Assembly (NCBI RefSeq): GCF_900157385.1
Contig: NZ_LT717699.1
Span: 664,524 to 728,523 of the forward strand
Source of the DNA: Mycobacterium terramassiliense
Lineage (GTDB): Bacteria > Actinomycetota > Actinomycetes > Mycobacteriales > Mycobacteriaceae
Direction: 5' to 3'
DNA: 64,000 nucleotides
Made by a program: the position numbers and the translations under genes. Shown piece after piece: positions 38,739 to 46,567 of the stretch. The first letter of the stretch is position 1, and every line of letters begins with the position of its first letter. The notes below the pieces were generated by a model that did not search any database, had not been told where the DNA came from, and worked only from the letters and a program-made list of their open reading frames with translations.

Positions 38739-40565
38739 ATGACAGCACCCGAGCGCCCGGCCACGTTGTGCGAGGCGTTTCAGCGCAGCGCGGCGGTCGC
38801 CCCGGATGCCGTCGCGCTCCGGACGCCCGGCGACACCCAGACATTGACGTGGCGGGAGCTTGCGGAGCGGGTGCGGCAGGCCGCCGCGGGCCTGGCGGGC
38901 CTAGGAGTGGGGCGGGGCGACACCGTGTCGCTGATGATGGCCAACCGGATCGAGTTCTACCCGGTGGAGATCGGCGCCCAACACCTGGGCGCCACTTCGT
39001 TTTCGGTCTACAACACGCTGCCCGCCGAGCAGCTGACCTACCTGTTCGACAACGCCGGCACCAAGGTCGCGATCTGCGAGGAGCAGTACGTGGACCGGAT
39101 TCGCGCCAGTGGTGCGCCCGTCGAGCACATCGTCTGCATCGACGGTTCGCCGCCCGGCACCATCTCGCTGGACGACCTGTATGCCGCCGCACGCCAAGAT
39201 TTCGATTTCGAGTCGACCTGGCGCGCGGTGCAACCCGACGACATCGTCACGCTCATCTACACCTCCGGGACCACCGGAAATCCGAAGGGCGTGGAGATGA
39301 CGCACGCCAATCTGCTGTTCGAAGGCCTCGCCCTCGACGCCGTCCTGCCGATGAAGTTCGGCGACCGCGTGACGTCTTTTTTGCCCACGGCGCACATCGC
39401 CGACCGGGTGATGGGGTTGTACGGCCTGGAGGTGTTCGGCAGCCAGGTCACCGTCGTCTCCGACGCGCGCGCGATCGCGGCGGCCCTGCCGGACGTTCGG
39501 CCCACGGTGTGGGGCGCGGTGCCGCGGGTGTGGGAAAAGCTCAAGGCCGGAATCGAATTCGCCGTCGGCCACGAGGCGGACGAGACCAAGCGGCAGGCGT
39601 TGCAGTGGGCGATGTCGGTGGCCGCCCGGCGCGCCGCCACGCTGGTGGCCGGTGAACCGATGCCGGAGCAACTGGCCGCCGAGTGGGCCCAGGCCGACGA
39701 GTTGGTGTTGTCGAAGCTGCGGGAGGGGCTCGGGTTCGGCGAGCTTCGCTGGGCGGTCTCCGGGGCGGCGCCGATCCCGAAGGAGACGCTGGCGTTCTTC
39801 CTGGGCATCGGCATCCCCATCGCCGAGGTGTGGGGCATGTCGGAGCTGAGTTGCGTTGCCAGCGTGAGCCATCCGCGCGAGGCGCGCCTGGGTACCGTCG
39901 GCAAGCTGCTGCCCGGGCTGGAGGGCAGGATCGCCGAGGACGGCGAGTTTCTGGTGCGCGGTCCCCTGGTGATGAAGGGCTACCGCAGGGAACCCGCCAA
40001 GACGGCGGAGGCGATCGATGCCGAGGGCTGGTTGCACACCGGCGACATCCTCGAGGTCGACGACGAGGGCTATCTCAAGGTGGTCGACCGCAAGAAGGAG
40101 CTGATCATCAACGCGGCCGGAAAGAACATGTCCCCGGCCAACATCGAGAACACCATCCTGGCCGCCTGCCCGATGGTGGGCGTGATGATGACGATCGGCG
40201 ACGGACGGCCGTACAACGCGGCGCTGATGGTCTTCGACGCCGAATCGGTCGGCCCGTACGCGGCCCAGCACGGCGTTGCCGACGCGTCGCCGGCGGCGCT
40301 GGCCGCCCACCCGGAGGTCATCGCGCGGATCGCCGCCGGCGTGGCCCAGGGAAACACGAAACTCTCACGGGTGGAACAGATCAAGCGCTTCCGGATACTG
40401 CCGACGGTGTGGGAGCCCGGCGGGGACGAGATCACGCTGACGATGAAGCTCAAGCGCAAGCCGATCATGACGAAATACGCGAGCGAGATCGAGGAACTCT
40501 ATGCCGCGGATCGGCACCCCGAGGTCCACGAGCCCGCCGAAGCCGCCACGGTGCAGCCGGCATGA
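38739..40565 (+). CDS. fadD11: Long-chain fatty-acyl-CoA (or acyl-AMP) ligase FadD11, intact
   Basis: A 608-residue ANL-superfamily enzyme. The AMP-binding P-loop is YTSGTTGNPKG near residue 173; WGMSELSC is the adenine-binding block; GWLHTGDILEVDDEGYLKVVDRKKELIINAAGKNMSP holds the hinge and A8 region. The long acyl-CoA synthetase layout favours CoA ligase activity. The start is secured by AAGGAGGA (38726-38733). The last four bases overlap plsB1 (ATGA), so acyl activation and glycerol acylation are co-expressed. In M. tuberculosis H37Rv the same gene is split into fadD11.1 and fadD11; here it is a single open frame. Confidence 0.95.
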   Translation: MTAPERPATLCEAFQRSAAVAPDAVALRTPGDTQTLTWRELAERVRQAAAGLAGLGVGRGDTVSLMMANRIEFYPVEIGAQHLGATSFSVYNTLPAEQLTYLFDNAGTKVAICEEQYVDRIRASGAPVEHIVCIDGSPPGTISLDDLYAAARQDFDFESTWRAVQPDDIVTLIYTSGTTGNPKGVEMTHANLLFEGLALDAVLPMKFGDRVTSFLPTAHIADRVMGLYGLEVFGSQVTVVSDARAIAAALPDVRPTVWGAVPRVWEKLKAGIEFAVGHEADETKRQALQWAMSVAARRAATLVAGEPMPEQLAAEWAQADELVLSKLREGLGFGELRWAVSGAAPIPKETLAFFLGIGIPIAEVWGMSELSCVASVSHPREARLGTVGKLLPGLEGRIAEDGEFLVRGPLVMKGYRREPAKTAEAIDAEGWLHTGDILEVDDEGYLKVVDRKKELIINAAGKNMSPANIENTILAACPMVGVMMTIGDGRPYNAALMVFDAESVGPYAAQHGVADASPAALAAHPEVIARIAAGVAQGNTKLSRVEQIKRFRILPTVWEPGGDEITLTMKLKRKPIMTKYASEIEELYAADRHPEVHEPAEAATVQPA

Positions 40566-42457
40566 GCGGGGGGCCGGGGGCGACGGCGCGCGAAATCGGT
40601 CGCGCCGGAGTGCGAAAGCTGCTGCAGCGCACCGGGATCGTCGACGAATCGACGGCGCCATTGCCGACCGATACCGACGAGGTCGTCCAGCTCCTGGCGG
40701 CGCCATGGTATGACGAGCGGCTGGGCAAACTGGCCGAGGAGCTCGGGCGAGACCACGACGGCGTGCGCGCCGAGGCCGCCTCTTACTTGCGTGAGATGGC
40801 GCCGTCGCTGGACGAGCGCGCGGTGAAGGCCTGGCGCAGCTTTTCGTGCTGGCTGATGCGGGCCTACGACATCCTGGTCGACGAGGATCAGATCGCCGCG
40901 CTGCGCAGGCTGGACCGCAAAGCGACGCTGGCGTTCGCCTTTTCGCACCGCTCCTACCTGGACGGCCTGCTGCTGCCCGAGACGATCCAGGCCAACCGGC
41001 TCTCGCCCGCGCTCACCTTCGGCGGCGCCAACCTGAACTTCTTCCCGATGGGCGCCTGGGCCAAGCGCACCGGCACGATCTTCATCCGGCGCCAGACCAA
41101 GGACATTCCCGTCTACCGCTTCGTGCTGCGCGCCTACGCCGCCCAGCTGGTGCAGAACCACGCCAACCTCACCTGGTCGATCGAGGGGGGCCGGACCCGG
41201 ACCGGCAAGCTGCGGCCCCCGGTGTACGGGATCCTGCGCTACATCAGCGACGCGGTCGACGAAATCGACGGCCCCGAGGTCTATTTGGTGCCGACCTCCA
41301 TCGTGTACGACCAGCTGCACGAGGTGGAGGCGATGACGACCGAAGCCTACGGCGCGGCCAAACGGCCCGAGGACTTCCGCTTCCTGATCCGGCTGGCGCG
41401 ACAGCAGGGGGAGCGGCTGGGCCGCGCCTACCTGGATTTCGGCGAACCGCTGCCGCTGCGCAAGCGCCTCGAGGAGCTGCGGGCCGACGAGCCCGGGACG
41501 GGCACCGAGATCGAACGCATCGCGCTGGACGTCGAGCACCGGATCAATCGCGCCACGCCCGTCACCCCGACCGCGGTGGTGAGCCTCGCGCTGCTGGGCG
41601 CCGACCGGTCGCTGTCCATCAGCGAGGTGCTGGCCACCGTGCGCCCGCTGGCGAGCTACATCGCGGCGCGCAACTGGACGGTAGCCGGCGCCGCGGACCT
41701 GACAAACCGTTCCACGATCCGCTGGACGCTGCATCAACTCGTCGCCTCGGGCGTGGTCAGCGTCTACGACGCGGGCACCGAACCGGTCTGGGGGATCGGC
41801 GCCGACCAGCATCTGGTCGCGGCGTTCTACCGCAACACCGCGATCCACATCCTGGTCGATCGCGCCATCGCGGAGACGGCGTTGCTGGCGGCCGTTGAGG
41901 ACGCCGAGAACTCCGTGGACCGCCAGGTGTTGCCGACGGCCGTGCGCGACGAGGCGCTGAGCCTGCGCGAGTTGCTGAAGTTCGAGTTCTTGTTCTCGGC
42001 GCGCGCCCAGTTCGAAAAGGAGCTCGCCGACGAGGTGCGCCTGATCGGGCGGGTGGAAGACACCAGTAAGGCCGCGCCCGCGGCCGATGTGCGCGGGCTC
42101 CTGGAGAAGGCCGACCTGCTGCTGGCGCACCTGGTGTTGCGCCCGTTCCTGGACGCCTACCACATCGTCGCCGACCGGCTGGCCGCCCTCGAGGACGAAT
42201 CGTTCGACGAGGACGAATTTCTGGGCGAGTGCCTCGAGGTGGGCAAGCAGTGGGAGCTGCAGCGCAGGATCGCCAACGCCGAGTCGCGGTCGATGGAACT
42301 GTTCAAGACCGCGCTGCGGCTGGCGCGGCACCGCGAGCTGGTGGACGCGTTCGAGAGTCCGGACATCGCCCAGCGACGACGCGACTTCGCCGACGAGATC
42401 GCCACCGCCATCAGGCGCGTGAACGCCATCGCGGAACTGGCCCGGGCTCGGTCCTGA
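40562..42457 (+). CDS. plsB1: Glycerol-3-phosphate 1-O-acyltransferase
   Basis: A 631-residue membrane-associated acyltransferase that begins phospholipid and triacylglycerol synthesis. The HX4D catalytic motif is FSHRSYLDG, followed by GGANLNFFPMG, FIRRQTKDIPVYR and the glycerol-3-phosphate block SIEGGRTRTGKLRPP. The large C-terminal helical domain is typical of PlsB. Length and position match Rv1551 (about 620). It is coupled to fadD11 by a four-base overlap. Its stop touches the stop of the convergent TetR gene. The frdABCD genes that follow in M. tuberculosis are absent. Confidence 0.95.
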   Translation: MSGGPGATAREIGRAGVRKLLQRTGIVDESTAPLPTDTDEVVQLLAAPWYDERLGKLAEELGRDHDGVRAEAASYLREMAPSLDERAVKAWRSFSCWLMRAYDILVDEDQIAALRRLDRKATLAFAFSHRSYLDGLLLPETIQANRLSPALTFGGANLNFFPMGAWAKRTGTIFIRRQTKDIPVYRFVLRAYAAQLVQNHANLTWSIEGGRTRTGKLRPPVYGILRYISDAVDEIDGPEVYLVPTSIVYDQLHEVEAMTTEAYGAAKRPEDFRFLIRLARQQGERLGRAYLDFGEPLPLRKRLEELRADEPGTGTEIERIALDVEHRINRATPVTPTAVVSLALLGADRSLSISEVLATVRPLASYIAARNWTVAGAADLTNRSTIRWTLHQLVASGVVSVYDAGTEPVWGIGADQHLVAAFYRNTAIHILVDRAIAETALLAAVEDAENSVDRQVLPTAVRDEALSLRELLKFEFLFSARAQFEKELADEVRLIGRVEDTSKAAPAADVRGLLEKADLLLAHLVLRPFLDAYHIVADRLAALEDESFDEDEFLGECLEVGKQWELQRRIANAESRSMELFKTALRLARHRELVDAFESPDIAQRRRDFADEIATAIRRVNAIAELARARS

Positions 42458-43030
42458 TCAGCCGAGATCGACGGCGGCCGCGTGCAACTCGCGCAACGCC
42501 GCGCACGCCATGGCGCCCAGGTCTTGCTCCTCGCCGGGCTCGGCCCACTGGGCATAGGCGGTTTTGAACGCCACGCCGCCCAGTTCCGCGGCCAGCACGG
42601 CCGTCGGCGCCGGAATGCCGCGCGTTTGCAGCGCCTCGGCCATCGCCGCCGACAGCCCAATCTGCTTGAGCGCGTTGCGTTCTTGGAGCTCGGTGCTGGC
42701 GGCGATCGCGGCCTTGAGCCGGGGCGCGAGTTCGCGGTTGAACGAGGTGAACGCGGCCGCGGCGGCCTTCAGGCCGCAGCAGACCACGGCCAGGGGTGTG
42801 GCGTCGGCGGGCGCGGCGGCGATGCCCTCTCGAAGTAGTTGCGCGATGGTGTCCTGGCCCGCGGCCAGCAGATCGCGTTTGTCCGGGAAATGACGAAAGA
42901 AGGTGCTCTTCGTCAGCCCGGCCCGCTCGGCGATCTGCGCGACCGTGGTCTCGTCGTAGCCGCGCTCGTTGAACAGCTCCAGCGCCGCGGCGACCAGGCG
43001 TTCGCGTGCGTCGGGTTGCCAGCGGCCCAT
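42458..43030 (-). CDS. TetR-family transcriptional regulator, Rv1556-like
   Basis: A 190-residue TetR protein. The DNA-binding domain spans about residues 9-56: RLVAAALELFNERGYDETTVAQIAERAGLTKSTFFRHFPDKRDLL. The ligand domain is short and Ala-rich, with no diagnostic motif. It is divergent from an NAD(P)-binding gene starting at 43119, and the 88-base gap contains a perfect TGATGGGA inverted repeat, so it probably represses both itself and that gene. It likely corresponds to Rv1556. Confidence 0.9.
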   Translation of the reverse strand: MGRWQPDARERLVAAALELFNERGYDETTVAQIAERAGLTKSTFFRHFPDKRDLLAAGQDTIAQLLREGIAAAPADATPLAVVCCGLKAAAAAFTSFNRELAPRLKAAIAASTELQERNALKQIGLSAAMAEALQTRGIPAPTAVLAAELGGVAFKTAYAQWAEPGEEQDLGAMACAALRELHAAAVDLG

Positions 43031-43045
43031 GACGCCATCCTACCG

Positions 43046-43086
43046 TGATGGGACAACTATCCCATCAGTGCTGTAGGGTGATGGGA
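43046..43086. promoter_or_regulatory. TetR-type operator between divergent TetR and SDR genes
   Basis: TGATGGGA (43046-43053) and TCCCATCA (43060-43067) form a perfect eight-base inverted repeat with a six-base spacer. A third half-site TGATGGGA is at 43079-43086. Placement between the two start codons suits control of both divergent genes by the adjacent TetR. Confidence 0.65.
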
Positions 43087-43118
43087 TCATGGTCGCATCA
43101 CCCGAAGGGAAGTCTCTC

Positions 43119-44021
43119 ATGCGCGTGTTCGTCACCGGGGCCAGCGGAGGAATCGGCTCGGCCGTCGTCTCGGAACTCGTCGCGGCCGGCCATCGGGTGG
43201 TGGGGCTGGCGCGATCCGAGGCCGCGGCCGCGACCGTCAGCCGGCTCGGCGGTGAGCCGCTGCGCGGTGACATCGCCGACGTCGAGGTCCTGAAAAAGGC
43301 GGCCGGCGACACCGACGGCGTCGTCTACCTCGCGTTCAACCACGACTTCACCGGCGTGGGGGACGCCATCGGCGCCGAAGCCCGCGCGGTCGCCGCGCTC
43401 GGTGAAGCGCTCGTCGACACCGGCAAACCGCTGGTGCTGGCCAGCGGCACCCCACCGGTACCGGGACGTCCGAGCACCGAAGGCGATCCCTTCGCCAGCG
43501 GCGGGCCGATGGCGGGACGCGGCCACACCGGCCGGGCCGTCGTCGATCTGGCCGAGCGCGGCGTCCGATCATCGGTGGTACGGCTGCCGCGGTCGGTGCA
43601 CGACGCCGGCGGCCGGTACGGTTTCGCCGGCATCCTGATCCAGGCCGCGCAAGCCAGTGGCGTGTCCGCATACGTCGGCGACGGCGCGCAGCGCTGGCCC
43701 GCCGTCCATCGAGACGACGCGGCGCGGTTGTTCCGCCTCGCGCTCGAACAAGCCCCGCCCGGCTCGGTGCTGCATGCCGTGGGCGACGAAGGAGATCCGA
43801 TGCGTGCGATCGCCGAGGTGATCGGCCGGCGGCTCGGCGTTCGCGTCGACTCGGCCCCGGCCGAGAGCTTCGGCCCGCTCGGCGCCATCTTCGCCGTCGA
43901 CCAGCCCTCCTCGAGCGCGCTGACGCGCGAGCGATTCGGCTGGAAACCCACCGGCCCCAGCCTGCTCGAGGACCTGGAATCGGGCGAGTACCCCCGGTCA
44001 GGGGAAATCGGCGCGCCCTAA
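43119..44021 (+). CDS. NAD(P)-dependent epimerase/reductase-like protein (extended SDR)
   Basis: A 300-residue protein with a Rossmann motif at the very N-terminus (MRVFVTGASGGIGSAVVSEL) and an extended-SDR body. Blocks include LRGDIADVEVLKKAAGDTDGVVYLAF, VDLAERGVRSSVVRLPRSVH and a C-terminal FGWKPTGPSLLEDLE. The usual YxxxK catalytic pair is not evident (GRGHTGRAVVDLAE occupies that place), suggesting an atypical or non-catalytic NmrA/epimerase-like protein. ATG 43119 follows GAAGGGAAG; an ATG at 43089 is further upstream. It is likely the regulatory target of the divergent TetR. Confidence 0.85.
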   Translation: MRVFVTGASGGIGSAVVSELVAAGHRVVGLARSEAAAATVSRLGGEPLRGDIADVEVLKKAAGDTDGVVYLAFNHDFTGVGDAIGAEARAVAALGEALVDTGKPLVLASGTPPVPGRPSTEGDPFASGGPMAGRGHTGRAVVDLAERGVRSSVVRLPRSVHDAGGRYGFAGILIQAAQASGVSAYVGDGAQRWPAVHRDDAARLFRLALEQAPPGSVLHAVGDEGDPMRAIAEVIGRRLGVRVDSAPAESFGPLGAIFAVDQPSSSALTRERFGWKPTGPSLLEDLESGEYPRSGEIGAP

Positions 44022-44030
44022 GGTGGGCGT

Positions 44031-44468
44031 ATGCCGCTTTCAGGTGAATACGCCCCCAGCCCGTGGGATTGGTCCCGCGAACAAGCCGACAAGTACGCCG
44101 AGTCCGGTGGCACCGAGGCCGCAGACATGAAGGGGAAACCCATCATTCTGTTGACCACAGTCGGCGCCAAGACCGGCAAGCTGCGCAAAACCCCGCTCAT
44201 GCGCGTCGAGCACAACGGCGAGTACGCGATCGTCGCGTCGCTCGGCGGCGCCCCCAAGCACCCGGTCTGGTACCACAACGTCAAAAAGAACCCGCGCGTC
44301 GAGCTGCAGGACGGCAACGTCACCCGCGACTACGAGGCCCGCGAGGTATTCGGGGACGAGAAGGCCACCTGGTGGGAGCGCGCCGTCGAAGCGTGGCCCG
44401 ACTATGCGGACTACCAGAAAAAGACCGACCGCCAGATTCCGGTCTTCGTTCTGACCCCGGTCGACTAA
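44031..44468 (+). CDS. F420-dependent deazaflavin nitroreductase (Ddn family), Rv1558-type
   Basis: A 145-residue protein of the split-barrel Ddn family. [23 protein letters not shown] is the F420-phosphate-binding segment, [23 protein letters not shown] is the conserved central block, and [19 protein letters not shown] closes the barrel. Family members reduce quinones or unsaturated compounds with F420H2 and some activate nitroimidazoles. Length and sequence match Rv1558 (148). The start is nine bases after the SDR stop, so the two are probably co-transcribed. Confidence 0.95.
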   Translation: MPLSGEYAPSPWDWSREQADKYAESGGTEAADMKGKPIILLTTVGAKTGKLRKTPLMRVEHNGEYAIVASLGGAPKHPVWYHNVKKNPRVELQDGNVTRDYEAREVFGDEKATWWERAVEAWPDYADYQKKTDRQIPVFVLTPVD

Positions 44469-44515
44469 TTTCCACCGGGCTAATTCCCAGCTGGGCGGCA
44501 TGGCACCATTGATCG

Positions 44516-45796
44516 GTGTCCGCTGAATTCAGTCAGAGCCCGAGCAGGTCGCCGCTGTGCGCGGCTGACATCGATGCCGCGGCGCAGCGGATTGCCCCTG
44601 TGGTCGCGCCCACCCCGCTGCAGCTGAGCGATCGGCTGTCGGCGATCACCGGCGCGCAGGTGTACCTCAAGCGCGAAGACCTGCAGGTGGTGCGCTCCTA
44701 CAAGCTGCGCGGCGCCTACAACCTGCTGGTGCAACTGTCGGGGGAGGAGCTGGCCGCGGGCGTGGTGTGCTCGTCTGCGGGCAACCACGCGCAGGGCTTC
44801 GCCTTCGCCTGCCGGGCGCTGGGCGTGCACGGCCGGGTCTACGTGCCGGCCAAGACGCCCAAGCAGAAGCGCGACCGGATCCGCTATCACGGCGGGGAGT
44901 TCATCGAGCTGATCGTGGGCGGATCGACCTACGACCTGGCCGCCGAGGCCGCGCTCGCCGATGTCGAACGCACCGGCGCGACGCTGGTCCCGCCGTACGA
45001 CGACCTGCGCACCATGGCCGGCCAGGGCACCATCGCCGTCGAGCTGCTCGACCAGCTGGATGCCGAGCCCGACCTGGTCGTGGTCCCGGTGGGCGGCGGC
45101 GGCTGCATCGCCGGCATCACCACCTACCTGGCCGAACGGACGACCAACACCGCGGTGCTGGGCATCGAGCCGGCCGGCGCCGCGGCGATGATGGCCGCGC
45201 TGGCCGCCGGCGAGCCGGTGACGCTGGACCACGTCGACCAGTTCGTCGACGGCGCCGCGGTGAAACGGGCGGGGACGCTGACCTATGCGGCGCTGGCCGC
45301 CGCCGGCGACATGGTGTCGATCACGATGGTCGACGAGGGAGCGGTATGCACCGCGATGCTGGACCTGTATCAGAACGAGGGCATCATCGCCGAGCCGGCG
45401 GGTGCGTTGTCGGTCGCGGGCCTGCTGGAGGCCGACATCGAGCCCGGCTCCACCGTGGTGTGCCTGATCTCGGGCGGCAACAACGACGTGTCGCGCTACG
45501 GCGAGGTGCTGGAGCGCTCGCTGGTCCACCTCGGGCTCAAGCACTACTTCCTGGTCGACTTCCCGCAGGAGCCGGGTGCGCTGCGGCGGTTCCTCGACGA
45601 GGTGCTCGGGCCCAACGACGACATCACCCTGTTCGAGTACGTCAAGCGCAACAACCGGGAGACCGGGGAGGCGCTGGTCGGGATCGAGCTGGGATCGGCC
45701 GCGGGCCTGGACGGCTTGATGGCGCGGATGCGGGCGACGGAAATTCACGTCGAGGCCCTCGAGCCGGGCTCGCCGGCCTACCGGTACCTGCTGTAG
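44516..45796 (+). CDS. ilvA: Threonine dehydratase (isoleucine biosynthesis)
   Basis: A 426-residue PLP enzyme that converts threonine to 2-oxobutanoate. The PLP lysine is Lys63 in VRSYKLRGAYN; SSAGNHAQGFAFA and PVGGGGCIAGI hold the phosphate. An ACT-like regulatory domain occupies about residues 335-426 (HYFLVDFPQEPGALRRFLDEV), the likely site for isoleucine feedback. The length agrees with Rv1559 (429). The start is GTG with no strong ribosome binding site. The TAG stop lies inside the left arm of a 22-base palindrome. In M. tuberculosis the vapBC11 pair follows; here an unrelated gene block is present. Confidence 0.97.
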   Translation: MSAEFSQSPSRSPLCAADIDAAAQRIAPVVAPTPLQLSDRLSAITGAQVYLKREDLQVVRSYKLRGAYNLLVQLSGEELAAGVVCSSAGNHAQGFAFACRALGVHGRVYVPAKTPKQKRDRIRYHGGEFIELIVGGSTYDLAAEAALADVERTGATLVPPYDDLRTMAGQGTIAVELLDQLDAEPDLVVVPVGGGGCIAGITTYLAERTTNTAVLGIEPAGAAAMMAALAAGEPVTLDHVDQFVDGAAVKRAGTLTYAALAAAGDMVSITMVDEGAVCTAMLDLYQNEGIIAEPAGALSVAGLLEADIEPGSTVVCLISGGNNDVSRYGEVLERSLVHLGLKHYFLVDFPQEPGALRRFLDEVLGPNDDITLFEYVKRNNRETGEALVGIELGSAAGLDGLMARMRATEIHVEALEPGSPAYRYLL

Positions 45797-45863
45797 GCGC
45801 CGAACGTCGAGTTGTGGCGCGGAAAACGCGAAAGCGCGCAAACAAGTCGACGTTCGACGCCTA
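45794..45863. repeat. 22-bp-arm palindrome containing both convergent stop codons
   Basis: The left arm (45794-45815, starting TAGGCGCCGAACGTCGA) pairs with the right arm (45842-45863, ending TCGACGTTCGACGCCTA) with two mismatches. The loop of 26 bases is itself GC-symmetric (GCGCGG...AAGCGCGC). The TAG of ilvA and the TAG of the minus-strand PNPOx-like gene are the first three bases of the two arms. It probably acts as a shared bidirectional terminator. It differs in sequence from the three repeats near 19-21 kb. Confidence 0.85.
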
Positions 45864-46511
45864 GAGGTAGGGCGGCAGCGGGGTGGCGGGATCGAGGTCG
45901 TCGGCGGGCACCGGAGTTCCGGCCGCCAGGCCGAGCGGCACCACGCCGGCCCAGTGCGGCAGCGCGGCGTCCTCCGGATCGTCAACCGGCCCGCCGGTGC
46001 GCAGCTTGGCCGAGACCTCGACGAGGTCGAGGGCGAGCACCCCGGTGGCGGCGAGTTCGCGCGCGTTGGGCGTCCGGCAGTCGTCGGCGCGCCCGGGCCG
46101 AATGTGGTCGAGCAGGCAGCGCAGCGCGCGCAGCTTCTCCGCGGGATCCTCGACCACGCGCGCGCCGCCCCGCACGACCACCGAGCGGAAGTTCACCGAA
46201 TGGTGCATGGCCGCGCGGGCCAGCACCAGCCCGTCCACCAGGGTGACGGTGACGCAGACCGGCAGACCCGACCCGGTCGCGGCGGCCGCCGTCGCCGCCA
46301 GCATCGGGCCGCCGCCGGTCGAGCCGTGCAGGTAGAGGGTCTCGCCGAGGCGCGCGTGCGTCGTCGGCAGCACCACCGGCCCGCCGGCGCCCAGGTAGCC
46401 CAGGTGGCAGACCAGGGCCTCATCGAGGATCTGGTGCACGGTCGCGCGGTCGTAGTCGGCGCGCTCCCGGTAGCGGGTCGGCGTGGTCCGGGGGGTGGGG
46501 TGGTAACTCAA
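45861..46511 (-). CDS. Pyridoxamine-phosphate-oxidase-like FMN split-barrel protein (NimA-like)
   Basis: A 216-residue protein: RERADYDRATVHQILDEALVCHLGYL at the N-terminus, then VVLPTTHARLGETLYLHGSTGGGPML and VCVTVTLVDGLVLARAAMHHSVNFRSVVVRG, the typical blocks of the putative PNPOx/NimA family. It is expected to bind FMN, haem or F420; function is unknown. A TTG start at 46511 has GAAGGCAA nearby. It is divergent from a MocR regulator with operator-like repeats in the 40-base gap, a frequent arrangement for MocR-controlled PNPOx genes. Confidence 0.88.
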   Translation of the reverse strand: MSYHPTPRTTPTRYRERADYDRATVHQILDEALVCHLGYLGAGGPVVLPTTHARLGETLYLHGSTGGGPMLAATAAAATGSGLPVCVTVTLVDGLVLARAAMHHSVNFRSVVVRGGARVVEDPAEKLRALRCLLDHIRPGRADDCRTPNARELAATGVLALDLVEVSAKLRTGGPVDDPEDAALPHWAGVVPLGLAAGTPVPADDLDPATPLPPYL

Positions 46512-46534
46512 CGGATTGCCTTCACATTTGTTCT

Positions 46535-46567
46535 AGTACATAATAATTCTCGTGCCAGTACAATATA
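46535..46567. promoter_or_regulatory. MocR-type direct-repeat operator
   Basis: AGTACATAATA (46535-46545) and AGTACAATATA (46557-46567) are imperfect direct repeats with starts 22 bases apart, about two helical turns. They form an AT-rich island in GC-rich DNA. MocR/PdxR proteins typically bind direct repeats. The second copy overlaps the first codons of the MocR gene, consistent with autorepression and control of the divergent PNPOx-like gene. Confidence 0.6.
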
